Below are positions 1-6,246 of a stretch of DNA of 7,749 nt, piece by piece. The notes beneath the pieces are model-generated. The model saw only the letters and a program-made list of their open reading frames with translations. It was not told where the DNA came from and did no database searches. Made by a program: the position numbers and the translations under genes. Where the stretch lies: assembly GCA_016934695.1 (NCBI GenBank), contig JAFGSH010000040.1, positions 1 to 7,749 of the forward strand, given 5' to 3'. The first letter of the stretch is position 1; every line of letters starts with the position of its first letter. Source of the DNA: Deltaproteobacteria bacterium (lineage in GTDB: Bacteria; Desulfobacterota; Syntrophia; Syntrophales; UBA2210).

Positions 1-271
1 CCATATCCGGGGGGATATTCGACCGGGGAAAATCAACGACATGATCCTCCCGGCGTTCCCCGTACCCCTCTTCCGGGGAAACCGTCACCTTTTTTTTCTC
101 CCCGGGCTCCATCCCCACGACGGCATCGTCAAACCCCTTTATGAGCTGTCCCGCTCCCACGGTAAAGACGAGGGGGGCACGCCCCTCGGAAGAATCAAAC
201 ACATTACCGTCTTCGAGGCTCCCGGTGTAGTGCACACTTATCGTGTCTCCGGCCTCTATCGCCTTTGTCAT
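1..271 (-). CDS. slyD: SlyD-like FKBP-type peptidyl-prolyl cis-trans isomerase, N-terminal part (gene runs off left edge)
   Basis: Translating the minus strand from the ATG at 271-269 gives 90 residues with no stop before the window edge, so the 3' end is missing. The protein begins MTKAIEAGDTISVHYTGSLE. It shows the FKBP core: Tyr15, the FDSS at 25-28, the VGAGQLIKGFDDAVVGM stretch at 38-54 and EEGYGER at 67-73. The chain then enters FPRSNIP, where SlyD-type proteins insert their chaperone (IF) flap. Members catalyse prolyl isomerisation and act as cytosolic folding chaperones; many also bind metal through a His-rich tail, which would lie outside this window. A good ribosome site (AGGAG, 7 nt from ATG) supports the start. 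The gene lies downstream of the nucleotidase on the same strand but is separated by 213 nt containing a terminator-like hairpin, so it is probably its own unit. No convincing sigma-70 promoter was seen in the 49 nt between hairpin and ATG; a weak TATTTT lies there. Confidence 0.9.
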   Translation of the reverse strand, partial: MTKAIEAGDTISVHYTGSLEDGNVFDSSEGRAPLVFTVGAGQLIKGFDDAVVGMEPGEKKKVTVSPEEGYGERREDHVVDFPRSNIPPDM

Positions 272-320
272 ACCGAATCTCCTCTCTTAACAAGAAAATA
301 CATTACTTTCTTACATGCAA

Positions 321-356
321 AAGGACCACCACACCCCGCAGAGCATGGTGGTCCTT
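321..356 (-). terminator. Terminator-like hairpin between the nucleotidase and slyD
   Basis: Positions 321-331 (AAGGACCACCA) and 346-356 (TGGTGGTCCTT) form a perfect 11-bp stem around a 14-nt loop. Read on the minus strand the stem ends in CCTT followed by TTGCATG, so the U-tract is short (four T, two of them inside the stem). It lies 129 nt beyond the nucleotidase stop and 49 nt before the slyD start. It is best read as the intrinsic terminator of the nucleotidase unit, or as an attenuator in a slyD leader. On the plus strand the following sequence (GTATATAC) is less terminator-like and no plus-strand gene ends here. Confidence 0.6.
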
Positions 357-395
357 GTATATACTCTCCGCCATGTAGCTGATTCGAATCCTCAT

Positions 396-422
396 CGGTG
401 AAACCATTCACCGGATGGTTTC
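396..422 (-). other. Two overlapping, mutually exclusive hairpins in the slyD upstream region
   Basis: Two stems compete for the same bases. Stem one pairs CGGTGAA (396-402) with TTCACCG (407-413) around a 4-nt loop, and can extend by 3 bp across one bulged G. Stem two pairs GAAACCAT (400-407) with ATGGTTTC (415-422), 8 perfect bp around a 7-nt loop. No known riboswitch consensus could be matched. The strand is assigned from the direction of the flanking genes. This may be leader RNA structure or chance. Confidence 0.4.
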
Positions 423-448
423 GGCTTACAACGTCACCTCCTCCACTG

Positions 449-467
449 TCAAGACATATTATCTTGA
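449..467 (-). repeat. Inverted repeat TCAAGA-N7-TCTTGA just after the nucleotidase stop
   Basis: Arms at 449-454 and 462-467 are perfect 6-bp complements around an AT-rich 7-nt centre, 18 nt beyond the nucleotidase stop codon. A minus-strand TTGACA (452-447) overlaps one arm, but no good -10 hexamer lies 16-18 nt downstream of it. There is no T-run, so it is a poor terminator. It could be an operator or an mRNA 3'-end stem. Confidence 0.35.
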
Positions 468-484
468 GCGGGGAAGCTGTTCCG

Positions 485-2431
485 TCACGATCGCTTGAGC
501 GTGCGTCGCGCAAAAACAGCGATCAGGATGACGATCAGAACAATCATGAGAAGAGCGCCGAAGGCGGCCCAGGTGACAGAGGTCCCCCTCTTCAGGAGCT
601 TGACGGGGTTCCAGCTGGGTTCGACAAGCTGACGCCCCAGCCTGCCCCGGTACCGCTCAGGGATATCCGGAACCCCATCACCCGTGATATCGGGAAATGA
701 TCGGAGATACTCCAGGAACCCTCTATATTCCTTGAGTTCCTGGATCCCGGGGGTCTCTTTGTCCGCATCGACCCGGGCGGTTCTCAGATCGGCAATGGGA
801 TTTCCGTCCCGGTCCTTCGGAACGATATCCAGGATATGCCAGGTAAAATCTCCTACGATCTTCAAGAAGGTGGCGTTGTAGATATCGGCGGCGACCCGTA
901 TAAGACGCACGTTTGATGTCGAATAATCCAGGCGTTCATACCCCCTCTGTTCGTCACCGATCCATATCTTCGTCACCCGGTCAAAGATCATCCGGTGGGG
1001 ATTGTACGAGAACCTGACCCCGGAGATCTGGAGGTAGTAATCGGGGCCCTTCAGGGGATAGATACTCGTCAGGATCTCCAAGGCCTTCTTGAGTTCGGCG
1101 GGATAGATATAAAAGGATATCAGGGGATACCCCATGGAAGCGCGGTCATCGAACCCGATCCCCAGGGGGATGGCCCGAAAGGCATCGCAGACGGCGACAT
1201 CCCCCGTCCTCCCCGGTTCGATCGCATCGCGGATGACCCCGTTGCTGACCACCCCCGCTTCCACACGGGAAGCCGGATCGGCCGGATCGAAGTCATGACT
1301 GTTAATGTACCAGGGGATCGAGTCGGCGATCAGGTTTCCCAGGTTGCATTCATCCTCCCTGAGTTCGAGGCTGAAGCGGGTGCTGGCGACAACCCGGCGA
1401 AACCCCAGTTCCTCCGACGCCAGGAACTCCTCATCGATGCGGGACTCAAATGCGTCGATCATCCCGGTGATCCGGAGGTCTCCCTTGATGGAATCATCCA
1501 CATCGACAAGGCGATACCCCTTCAGGGACACCCTTCCGCCGTCCCAGATAATGTCCATCACGCCCACCTGCCTCCCGTAGGACCAGGCCTGGACGATGAG
1601 GGTGTCGTTCACCCTTCTGAGGTCGGTCTTCGTATGGGTGTGCCCGCTGATGATGACATCGATCCCGGGGACCCGGCGTGCCAGGATCTCGTCCTCGGAC
1701 CGCCGAGGATCGTCGGCAAGCCCGCTGTGCGACAGACAGATCACGATATCGGCTCCCTCTGCGCCACGAAGCCTTTCGACCATCTCTTGCGCCGCTGAAA
1801 TCGGGTCCCGGAAGGTCACGGGTGAGGCGAAGGGGGCCACCTCGGCGGCATCCTTCCCCATGAGTCCGAAGAGACCGATCCGTATCCCTCCCTTCTCGAT
1901 AATCCGGTAGGGCCTCACGATTCCCCGCGCAAAGATCGCCTCCAGATCGTCATCGGCGGCACTCTCACGGCTGAAGATGACATTGGAGAGGACTATCGGA
2001 GGAATCCGCCCCAGACGTTCGGCGCTCGAGAGAATACGGGCCAGACCCGAAGGCCTGAGATCAAACTCGTGATTTCCGAGGGTGACCGCATCGTACCCCA
2101 TCGCTCCCATCAGTCTGAGCTCGAAGGCCTCCTCCCGGCTCAACATGTGGAAGAGGGAACCCATGAGAAAATCGCCGGCATCCAGGACCAGGACCGGGTT
2201 TGTCCTGTCCTCCTTGACCTGCATGATAATGCTCGCTATGCGGGCCCACCCGCCGACGGTTGCGTCGTCCCCCGTTTCCAGAGGTGTATAGTCGATATTG
2301 GGAGAAAACCCCAGGAGGTGGGAGTGGAGATCATTCGTGTGGATGATGGTTATCGTCTTCCCGGCCGCACACAGAGGCTGGGCCATAGCGATCACACCCG
2401 CAATCAGGCACAAAAGGCAGAGATGCTTCAT
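485..2431 (-). CDS. Exported 5'-nucleotidase/UshA-like metallophosphoesterase with C-terminal membrane anchor
   Basis: The protein has 648 residues. The start is ATG at 2431 because it opens directly into a signal peptide (MKHLCLLCLIAG..., likely cleaved near 22-24) and lies 19 nt after the upstream stop, with a GAGAAGGGG ribosome site; upstream in-frame codons would run through the preceding gene out of its frame. The N-terminal calcineurin-like phosphoesterase domain (about 26-300) carries the dinuclear metal motifs HTNDLH (D34, H36), DAGD (84-87), GNHE (119-122), LSHSG (233-237) and SGHTH (262-266). The 5'-nucleotidase C-terminal domain (about 350-560) shows NLGNLIAD (363-370) and SNGVIRD (396-402). 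Enzymes of this family hydrolyse nucleotides, UDP-sugars or related phosphoesters outside the cytoplasm. Unusual is the tail: an Asp-rich DITGDGVPD loop at 581-589, then one hydrophobic segment (about 619-640) ending ARRTLKRS, which should anchor the enzyme to the membrane with its catalytic part outside. Substrate cannot be told from sequence. Confidence 0.9.
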   Translation of the reverse strand: MKHLCLLCLIAGVIAMAQPLCAAGKTITIIHTNDLHSHLLGFSPNIDYTPLETGDDATVGGWARIASIIMQVKEDRTNPVLVLDAGDFLMGSLFHMLSREEAFELRLMGAMGYDAVTLGNHEFDLRPSGLARILSSAERLGRIPPIVLSNVIFSRESAADDDLEAIFARGIVRPYRIIEKGGIRIGLFGLMGKDAAEVAPFASPVTFRDPISAAQEMVERLRGAEGADIVICLSHSGLADDPRRSEDEILARRVPGIDVIISGHTHTKTDLRRVNDTLIVQAWSYGRQVGVMDIIWDGGRVSLKGYRLVDVDDSIKGDLRITGMIDAFESRIDEEFLASEELGFRRVVASTRFSLELREDECNLGNLIADSIPWYINSHDFDPADPASRVEAGVVSNGVIRDAIEPGRTGDVAVCDAFRAIPLGIGFDDRASMGYPLISFYIYPAELKKALEILTSIYPLKGPDYYLQISGVRFSYNPHRMIFDRVTKIWIGDEQRGYERLDYSTSNVRLIRVAADIYNATFLKIVGDFTWHILDIVPKDRDGNPIADLRTARVDADKETPGIQELKEYRGFLEYLRSFPDITGDGVPDIPERYRGRLGRQLVEPSWNPVKLLKRGTSVTWAAFGALLMIVLIVILIAVFARRTLKRS

Positions 2432-2450
2432 CGGAAAGACACCCCTTCTC

Positions 2451-3884
2451 TCAGGCAGCCCCCTGGCGGAGGTTCCCGCTCCAGGCGGGTTGGTCGGCAC
2501 ACCGGGGACGTGATCCGGCACCCTTCCGTGCCGCATAGAGGTACTGAAGGTGGGACACCTGCAAGGCCCTCGCCGCCTCTTCGGGCGATTCGAAGAGAGG
2601 AATCTGATACGTTTCCCGATAGGAGACCGTCTTGTATACGGCATTGGGGGTATAGATCGCCGCCGGTTTGCGGTAGTGGTGGCACTTCTTGACCAGTTCG
2701 CCGATCGCATCGATGATCATGGGGTGCCACAGACTGGGGACCGGCAGCAGGCCGTCCACCTCTTCGGACGAAAGGAGGATGTCGAAGATGTCCAGAAAGG
2801 TCTGCATGGAAAGGGCGGGCCCCAGATCGATCGGATTCGAGACATTGAAGATCTGCCCCGTCCGGCTCAAACGATCCTGGGTCTCGGGGGAGAGCCGGGC
2901 CATCTCCAGCCCAGCCTCCACCAGCAGATCCGCCGTAATCCCCCCGAAGGCGCCTGAATTGGTAAAGACGGCGATTCTCCTCCCCCGGAGAGGGGGCATG
3001 CTCGTAAAGATCTTCGGGAGGGAATGAAGCTCGGAGATGGTATCCAACCGGATGATCCCCGCCTGCCTGCAGGCGCCCTCGAAGAGGACATCATTGTTGG
3101 CCATTCCCGCCGTGTGCGACCGGGCCGCCTCGGCCCCCTCCTCCGTTCTCCCCACCTTGAAGGCAAGGATCGGTTTTCGGGCGCGCCGCGCCGCATCGAG
3201 AAACTTCCGGCCATACTGGACGTTCTCGAGATACATGCCAATCACCTCCGTACTGTCATCCCCATCCAGGTACTCGATCATGTCCGCCTCGTCCACATCG
3301 GATTTGTTTCCGATGCTGATCACCTTGTTGGCCTTCACCACATCCTTCTTCAGAGACTCCATCACCACCGCTACCAACCCGCCGCTCTGGATGATATAGG
3401 AGACGGTCCCCGGTTCGGAGATGAAGGCTTCAACCGTCTCTTCCAGCACACCATAGAAACAGCAGAAGCGGTTGCGGGCATTGAGCACCCCCAGACAGTT
3501 GGGCCCCATGATCCTGATTCCGTATTCCTTCGCGGTCTCGCTGATCTCCCGCTGCATCGCCCGGCCCTGTTTCCCTCCCTCGGCGAAGCCCGCACTCTCG
3601 ATGATGACGTGCCTGATCCCCTTTTCACCGCACTGTCTTACAAAGGAAGGGACCACCTCGGCGGGGGTGATGATGACCGCAAGATCAACCTTCCCGGGGA
3701 TATCCGTCACGGCGATAAAACCCTCGCACCCGGGCACGGTCTCCCCGCTCCGGTTGACGGCATACACCGGACCTTCGAAGGATGAAAACTTGCGAAGCGT
3801 CGTGCAGATTGTCGCCCCCAGGTTAAAGGGGGCATTGGAGGCCCCTATCACCACCACCGATTCGGGATCAAAAAAGGTATCCAC
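2451..3884 (-). CDS. NDP-forming acyl-CoA synthetase alpha subunit-like protein (CoA-binding, succinyl-CoA synthetase fold)
   Basis: The protein has 477 residues. The start is GTG at 3884, supported by GAGGAG 6 nt upstream; it reads MDTFFDPESVVVIGASNAP. Domain 1 (about 1-130) is a CoA-binding Rossmann domain with VVVIGAS (10-16), ESAGFAE (96-102) and MGPNCLGVLN (126-135). Domain 2 has IQSGGLV (165-171), the signature GNKSDVDEADMIEYL (192-206) and YLENV. SHTAG at 256-260 provides the His (H257) expected to be phosphorylated in ADP-forming acyl-CoA synthetases. A second flavodoxin-like domain follows to about 440, then a low-complexity basic tail. Complete alpha subunits of archaeal acetyl-CoA synthetase (ADP-forming) are about this size; they need a separate ATP-grasp beta chain, which is not present here or fused to this protein. 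The reaction would be acyl-CoA + ADP + Pi to acid + CoA + ATP, but the acyl substrate is unknown. It is first in a two-gene unit with the exported nucleotidase, behind a strong promoter and operator-like palindrome. Confidence 0.85.
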   Translation of the reverse strand: MDTFFDPESVVVIGASNAPFNLGATICTTLRKFSSFEGPVYAVNRSGETVPGCEGFIAVTDIPGKVDLAVIITPAEVVPSFVRQCGEKGIRHVIIESAGFAEGGKQGRAMQREISETAKEYGIRIMGPNCLGVLNARNRFCCFYGVLEETVEAFISEPGTVSYIIQSGGLVAVVMESLKKDVVKANKVISIGNKSDVDEADMIEYLDGDDSTEVIGMYLENVQYGRKFLDAARRARKPILAFKVGRTEEGAEAARSHTAGMANNDVLFEGACRQAGIIRLDTISELHSLPKIFTSMPPLRGRRIAVFTNSGAFGGITADLLVEAGLEMARLSPETQDRLSRTGQIFNVSNPIDLGPALSMQTFLDIFDILLSSEEVDGLLPVPSLWHPMIIDAIGELVKKCHHYRKPAAIYTPNAVYKTVSYRETYQIPLFESPEEAARALQVSHLQYLYAARKGAGSRPRCADQPAWSGNLRQGAA

Positions 3885-3910
3885 CCCGGTCTCCTCTGTA
3901 CTGTATTTCC

Positions 3911-3927
3911 ATAACGCTGTCCGTTAT
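3911..3927. promoter_or_regulatory. Operator-like palindrome directly downstream of the promoter
   Basis: ATAACG (3911-3916) and CGTTAT (3922-3927) are perfect inverted 6-mers around a 5-nt centre. On the minus strand the site reads ATAACGGACAGCGTTAT. With the predicted transcription start near 3931 it would cover roughly +5 to +21, a classic place for a repressor to block the promoter. The cognate regulator is not in this window. The same RNA could form a small hairpin, but the short arms favour a DNA-binding site. Confidence 0.5.
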
Positions 3928-3937
3928 ATTTTTTGGC

Positions 3938-3966
3938 AAAATATCTTATCTTAAAACCCATGTCAA
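3938..3966 (-). promoter_or_regulatory. Sigma-70-type promoter for the acyl-CoA synthetase alpha/nucleotidase unit
   Basis: On the minus strand, a consensus -35 TTGACA (3966-3961) is followed by a 17-nt spacer and TATTTT (3943-3938), a 4-of-6 match to TATAAT. The flank is AT-rich in an otherwise GC-rich window. The start point would be near 3931, giving a leader of about 47 nt before the GTG codon at 3884. A second weaker TATAAC lies just downstream (3928-3923). Confidence 0.65.
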
Positions 3967-4071
3967 GCGACTTCCACACGAGACCGATACTCTCTCGCGG
4001 GAAATCGCCCGCCGGTGCCGAGGAGAAGGCATATCTGTCGTATGAAGAAAACAGGTGGGCGGGGTCGTGTC

Positions 4072-4527
4072 TCAGAGCTCGACAATCATGGCAACTTCGT
4101 CGCAGAAATCGGGATACTTCGAGCACTTGAAACAATCCGACCACACCTTCTCGGGAAGCTCGGACTTGTCGGTGACGACAAACCCGAGGGTCTTGAAAAA
4201 CTCGGTCTGATACGTCAGGGTGAATATTCTCATCAGGTCGAGCGTTATCGCCTCGGAGACGCACGCCTCCACCAGTTTTCTGCCGATGCCTGTCCTCCTG
4301 TTCTCTTCCCTGACATACAGGGAACGGACCTCCGCCAGATTTTCCCAGAAGATGTGCATGGCGCAGAAACCGACCAGTGATCCCTCATCGTCGAGATACA
4401 CGAAAAAGTCGCGCAGGCTGCTGTACAGATCCATCAGGGACCTCGGGAGCATCTCACCCTTGCTTGACGAGAGATTGATCATCTGGTGAATGATCTTCGC
4501 GTCGCTGACCTTTGCCTTTCTCAGCAT
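4072..4527 (-). CDS. argA: GNAT N-acetyltransferase, short-form N-acetylglutamate synthase-like
   Basis: The protein has 151 residues and a single GNAT domain. Landmarks are GEMLPRSL (24-31), RDFFVYLDDEGSLVGFCAMH (39-58), the beta-4 strand AEVRSLYV (65-72), and the acetyl-CoA pyrophosphate loop R77-R-T-G-I-G82. The C-terminal block SELPEKVWSDCFKC...FCDEVAMIVEL matches my recollection of stand-alone short ArgA-type enzymes, which acetylate glutamate for arginine biosynthesis and lack the amino-acid-kinase domain of classical ArgA. Three cysteines (132, 135, 142) sit in that block. The start ATG at 4527 overlaps the end of recN in the shared ATGCTGA, so translation is probably coupled; no strong ribosome site is needed or seen. 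It is the last gene of the nadK-recN unit. No convincing terminator was found after the stop. Substrate is inferred from family resemblance and could be another amino acid. Confidence 0.8.
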   Translation of the reverse strand: MLRKAKVSDAKIIHQMINLSSSKGEMLPRSLMDLYSSLRDFFVYLDDEGSLVGFCAMHIFWENLAEVRSLYVREENRRTGIGRKLVEACVSEAITLDLMRIFTLTYQTEFFKTLGFVVTDKSELPEKVWSDCFKCSKYPDFCDEVAMIVEL

Positions 4528-6245
4528 TCTTCACGCCCGCCTTTCGCTTCGCCTGCACCCTCTTGCCGTCCGGACATCTTCAACATCTCCGACGCATGCT
4601 GCCTGGTCTTTTCCGTTATCTCGACACCGCTCAACATACGGGCAATCTCGTCAAGACGCTCCTCATACGAAAGGGGATCCACGCCGGCGCTGGTCCGTTC
4701 TCCCTGCACCTTCTTTGAAACAAGAAAATGAGTATCGCCGAAGCAGGCGATCTGCGACAGGTGGGTGATGCAGATAACCTGGTGGTGGCCGGCAACGTCC
4801 TTCAGCTTCTTCCCGACGACCTCCGCCACGGCGCCCCCGATCCCGCTGTCCACCTCGTCAAAGATGACCGTACCGACCGAGCCGGCACCTGCCAGCACCT
4901 TTTTCATGGCGAGGACGATCCGGGACAGTTCCCCGCCGGAGGCGATGCGGTTGAGGGGCATCAATTCCTCCCCCACGTTGGTCGACAGATAGAATTCCAC
5001 ATCGTCCATCCCCTTCGAGTTAAGTGAAGAGACAGTCCTCTCCCTCGCACGATCTGCGAATCGGACCTCGAACCGGGTGTCGGCCATCCTCATCGAACGG
5101 ATCTCGTCCTCCACCGCTCTCTTCAGGGTCTCGGAGACACGTTTTCTCCCCTCCGACAGCTCTTCGGCCCTCTCCAAGAGTACCCCCTCTCTCCGTTCGA
5201 TCTCTTCGGAGAGGCGGGCGATATCCTCTCCCAGGGAGGCGATCCCTTCCAGTTCCGCGGCGATCTCTTCTTTTCTTTTCAGAATATCCTCTATCGTCGC
5301 TCCGTATTTGCGCTTGAGTCTTCCCAGGTAGGCAAGCCGGTCATCGATCACCTCCAGCCGCGCGGGGTCAAAGGTGATCCCCTTCATGTAATCCCTCAGC
5401 ACAAAGGAGATCTCCTCGAGATTGAAGAACGCTGATTCCAGGTCCTCCTCCGAGACCTGGAGCCCGGGGTCTATCTTCCTGATTTCCTTGATATCGTCAA
5501 CAACGTTCCCCAGCCTCTCCATGACGGAGCCCTCGGCGGCGTACAGGATGTCATAGGCGCCTCCGGCGCATTCCTCGAGCCTCTGCGCATTGCCGAGGAT
5601 CCTCTTTTCATCCTGGAGGGCGGTGTCCTCTCCGATCTTCACATCGCTCTTTTCGATCTCGTCCAACTGGAATCTCAGGAGTTCCTCTCTCTGAATCCTC
5701 TCATTATCACGCATCTTCAGCTCAGCCAGTCTCTTTTGCAACCCCTGCCAGTCGGTATAGAGATCGGAGAATGCATCTCTGGGAGAGAGCAGTCCCCCGA
5801 AGGTGTCCAGGATGTCGATATGATTGTCGGCATCCAGAAGGATCTGATGCTCGCGCTGGCCGCAGATATTGACGAGAGCTTCTCCGAGCGACGTGAGCAT
5901 CCCCAGGGTTGCGGGACTCCCGTTGATATAGACCCTGTTGCGCCCCTCCCTCGACACCACACGCTTCAGCAGCAGGTCGTCGTCCCCTTCCATCCCGGCC
6001 TCTTCCAAAAGCGTGCGCACCTCTTCATTCTCGCCCACATCGAAGAGGGCCTCGACGACCGCGGATTCTTCCGATGAGCGCACGATATCGCTCGATGCCC
6101 GGTCCCCCAGGAGGAGACTCACCGCGCCGATGATGATCGACTTGCCGGCGCCCGTTTCCCCCGAGAGGATATTCAGCCCCCCGGTAAAGGAAACCCTCAG
6201 TTCATCGATGATGGCGAGGTGTTGTATGTGCAGTTCCGTCAGCAT
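4521..6245 (-). CDS. recN: DNA repair protein RecN (SMC-like ATPase)
   Basis: The protein has 574 residues, close to the E. coli length of about 553. The start is ATG at 6245 (MLTELHIQHLAIIDELRVSF), the normal RecN beginning, and lies one base after the nadK stop (TAAGATG). An open frame continues upstream but would overlap nadK. Walker A is GETGAGKS (29-36). A long Glu/Lys/Arg-rich coiled-coil middle spans about 155-400. The ABC signature SGGELSR is at 436-442, Walker B with catalytic acid is VIFDE (D463, E464), and the switch is THLSQIA (H495). RecN is a cytosolic, SMC-related ATPase that gathers broken DNA ends and supports RecA-dependent double-strand break repair. Downstream it overlaps the GNAT gene by 7 nt. 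E. coli recN is strongly LexA-controlled, but here it is internal to an operon and no CTGT-N8-ACAG box was seen upstream of nadK. Confidence 0.97.
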   Translation of the reverse strand: MLTELHIQHLAIIDELRVSFTGGLNILSGETGAGKSIIIGAVSLLLGDRASSDIVRSSEESAVVEALFDVGENEEVRTLLEEAGMEGDDDLLLKRVVSREGRNRVYINGSPATLGMLTSLGEALVNICGQREHQILLDADNHIDILDTFGGLLSPRDAFSDLYTDWQGLQKRLAELKMRDNERIQREELLRFQLDEIEKSDVKIGEDTALQDEKRILGNAQRLEECAGGAYDILYAAEGSVMERLGNVVDDIKEIRKIDPGLQVSEEDLESAFFNLEEISFVLRDYMKGITFDPARLEVIDDRLAYLGRLKRKYGATIEDILKRKEEIAAELEGIASLGEDIARLSEEIERREGVLLERAEELSEGRKRVSETLKRAVEDEIRSMRMADTRFEVRFADRARERTVSSLNSKGMDDVEFYLSTNVGEELMPLNRIASGGELSRIVLAMKKVLAGAGSVGTVIFDEVDSGIGGAVAEVVGKKLKDVAGHHQVICITHLSQIACFGDTHFLVSKKVQGERTSAGVDPLSYEERLDEIARMLSGVEITEKTRQHASEMLKMSGRQEGAGEAKGGREEC

Positions 6246-6246
6246 C

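Noticed and set aside
381..390. GATTCGAATC resembling a tRNA T-arm loop
   Set aside because: It is simply a palindrome; the flanking bases do not form the 5-bp T-stem on either strand and no acceptor or anticodon arm is present.
393..434. Resemblance of the stem-loop near 396-422 to fluoride (crcB) or c-di-GMP (GEMM) riboswitches
   Set aside because: Only a short GGTGAATGGTTTCACC-type stem is shared; the other conserved blocks of either family were not found.
268..513. 81-codon minus-strand open frame between the nucleotidase and slyD
   Set aside because: It overlaps the nucleotidase end and runs through the terminator-like stem and the slyD ribosome site; there is no ribosome site at its ATG and no protein-like composition.
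2432..2710. N-terminal extension of the nucleotidase reading frame by 93 codons up to an ATG at 2710
   Set aside because: It overlaps the end of the acyl-CoA synthetase alpha gene in another frame, is rich in Arg/Pro as in GC-rich shadow frames, and would bury the clear signal peptide beginning at 2431.
3979..4012. Short stems (CGAGA/TCTCG and GCGGG/CCCGC) after the GNAT gene as an operon terminator
   Set aside because: Arms are only 5 bp and no T-run follows on the minus strand.
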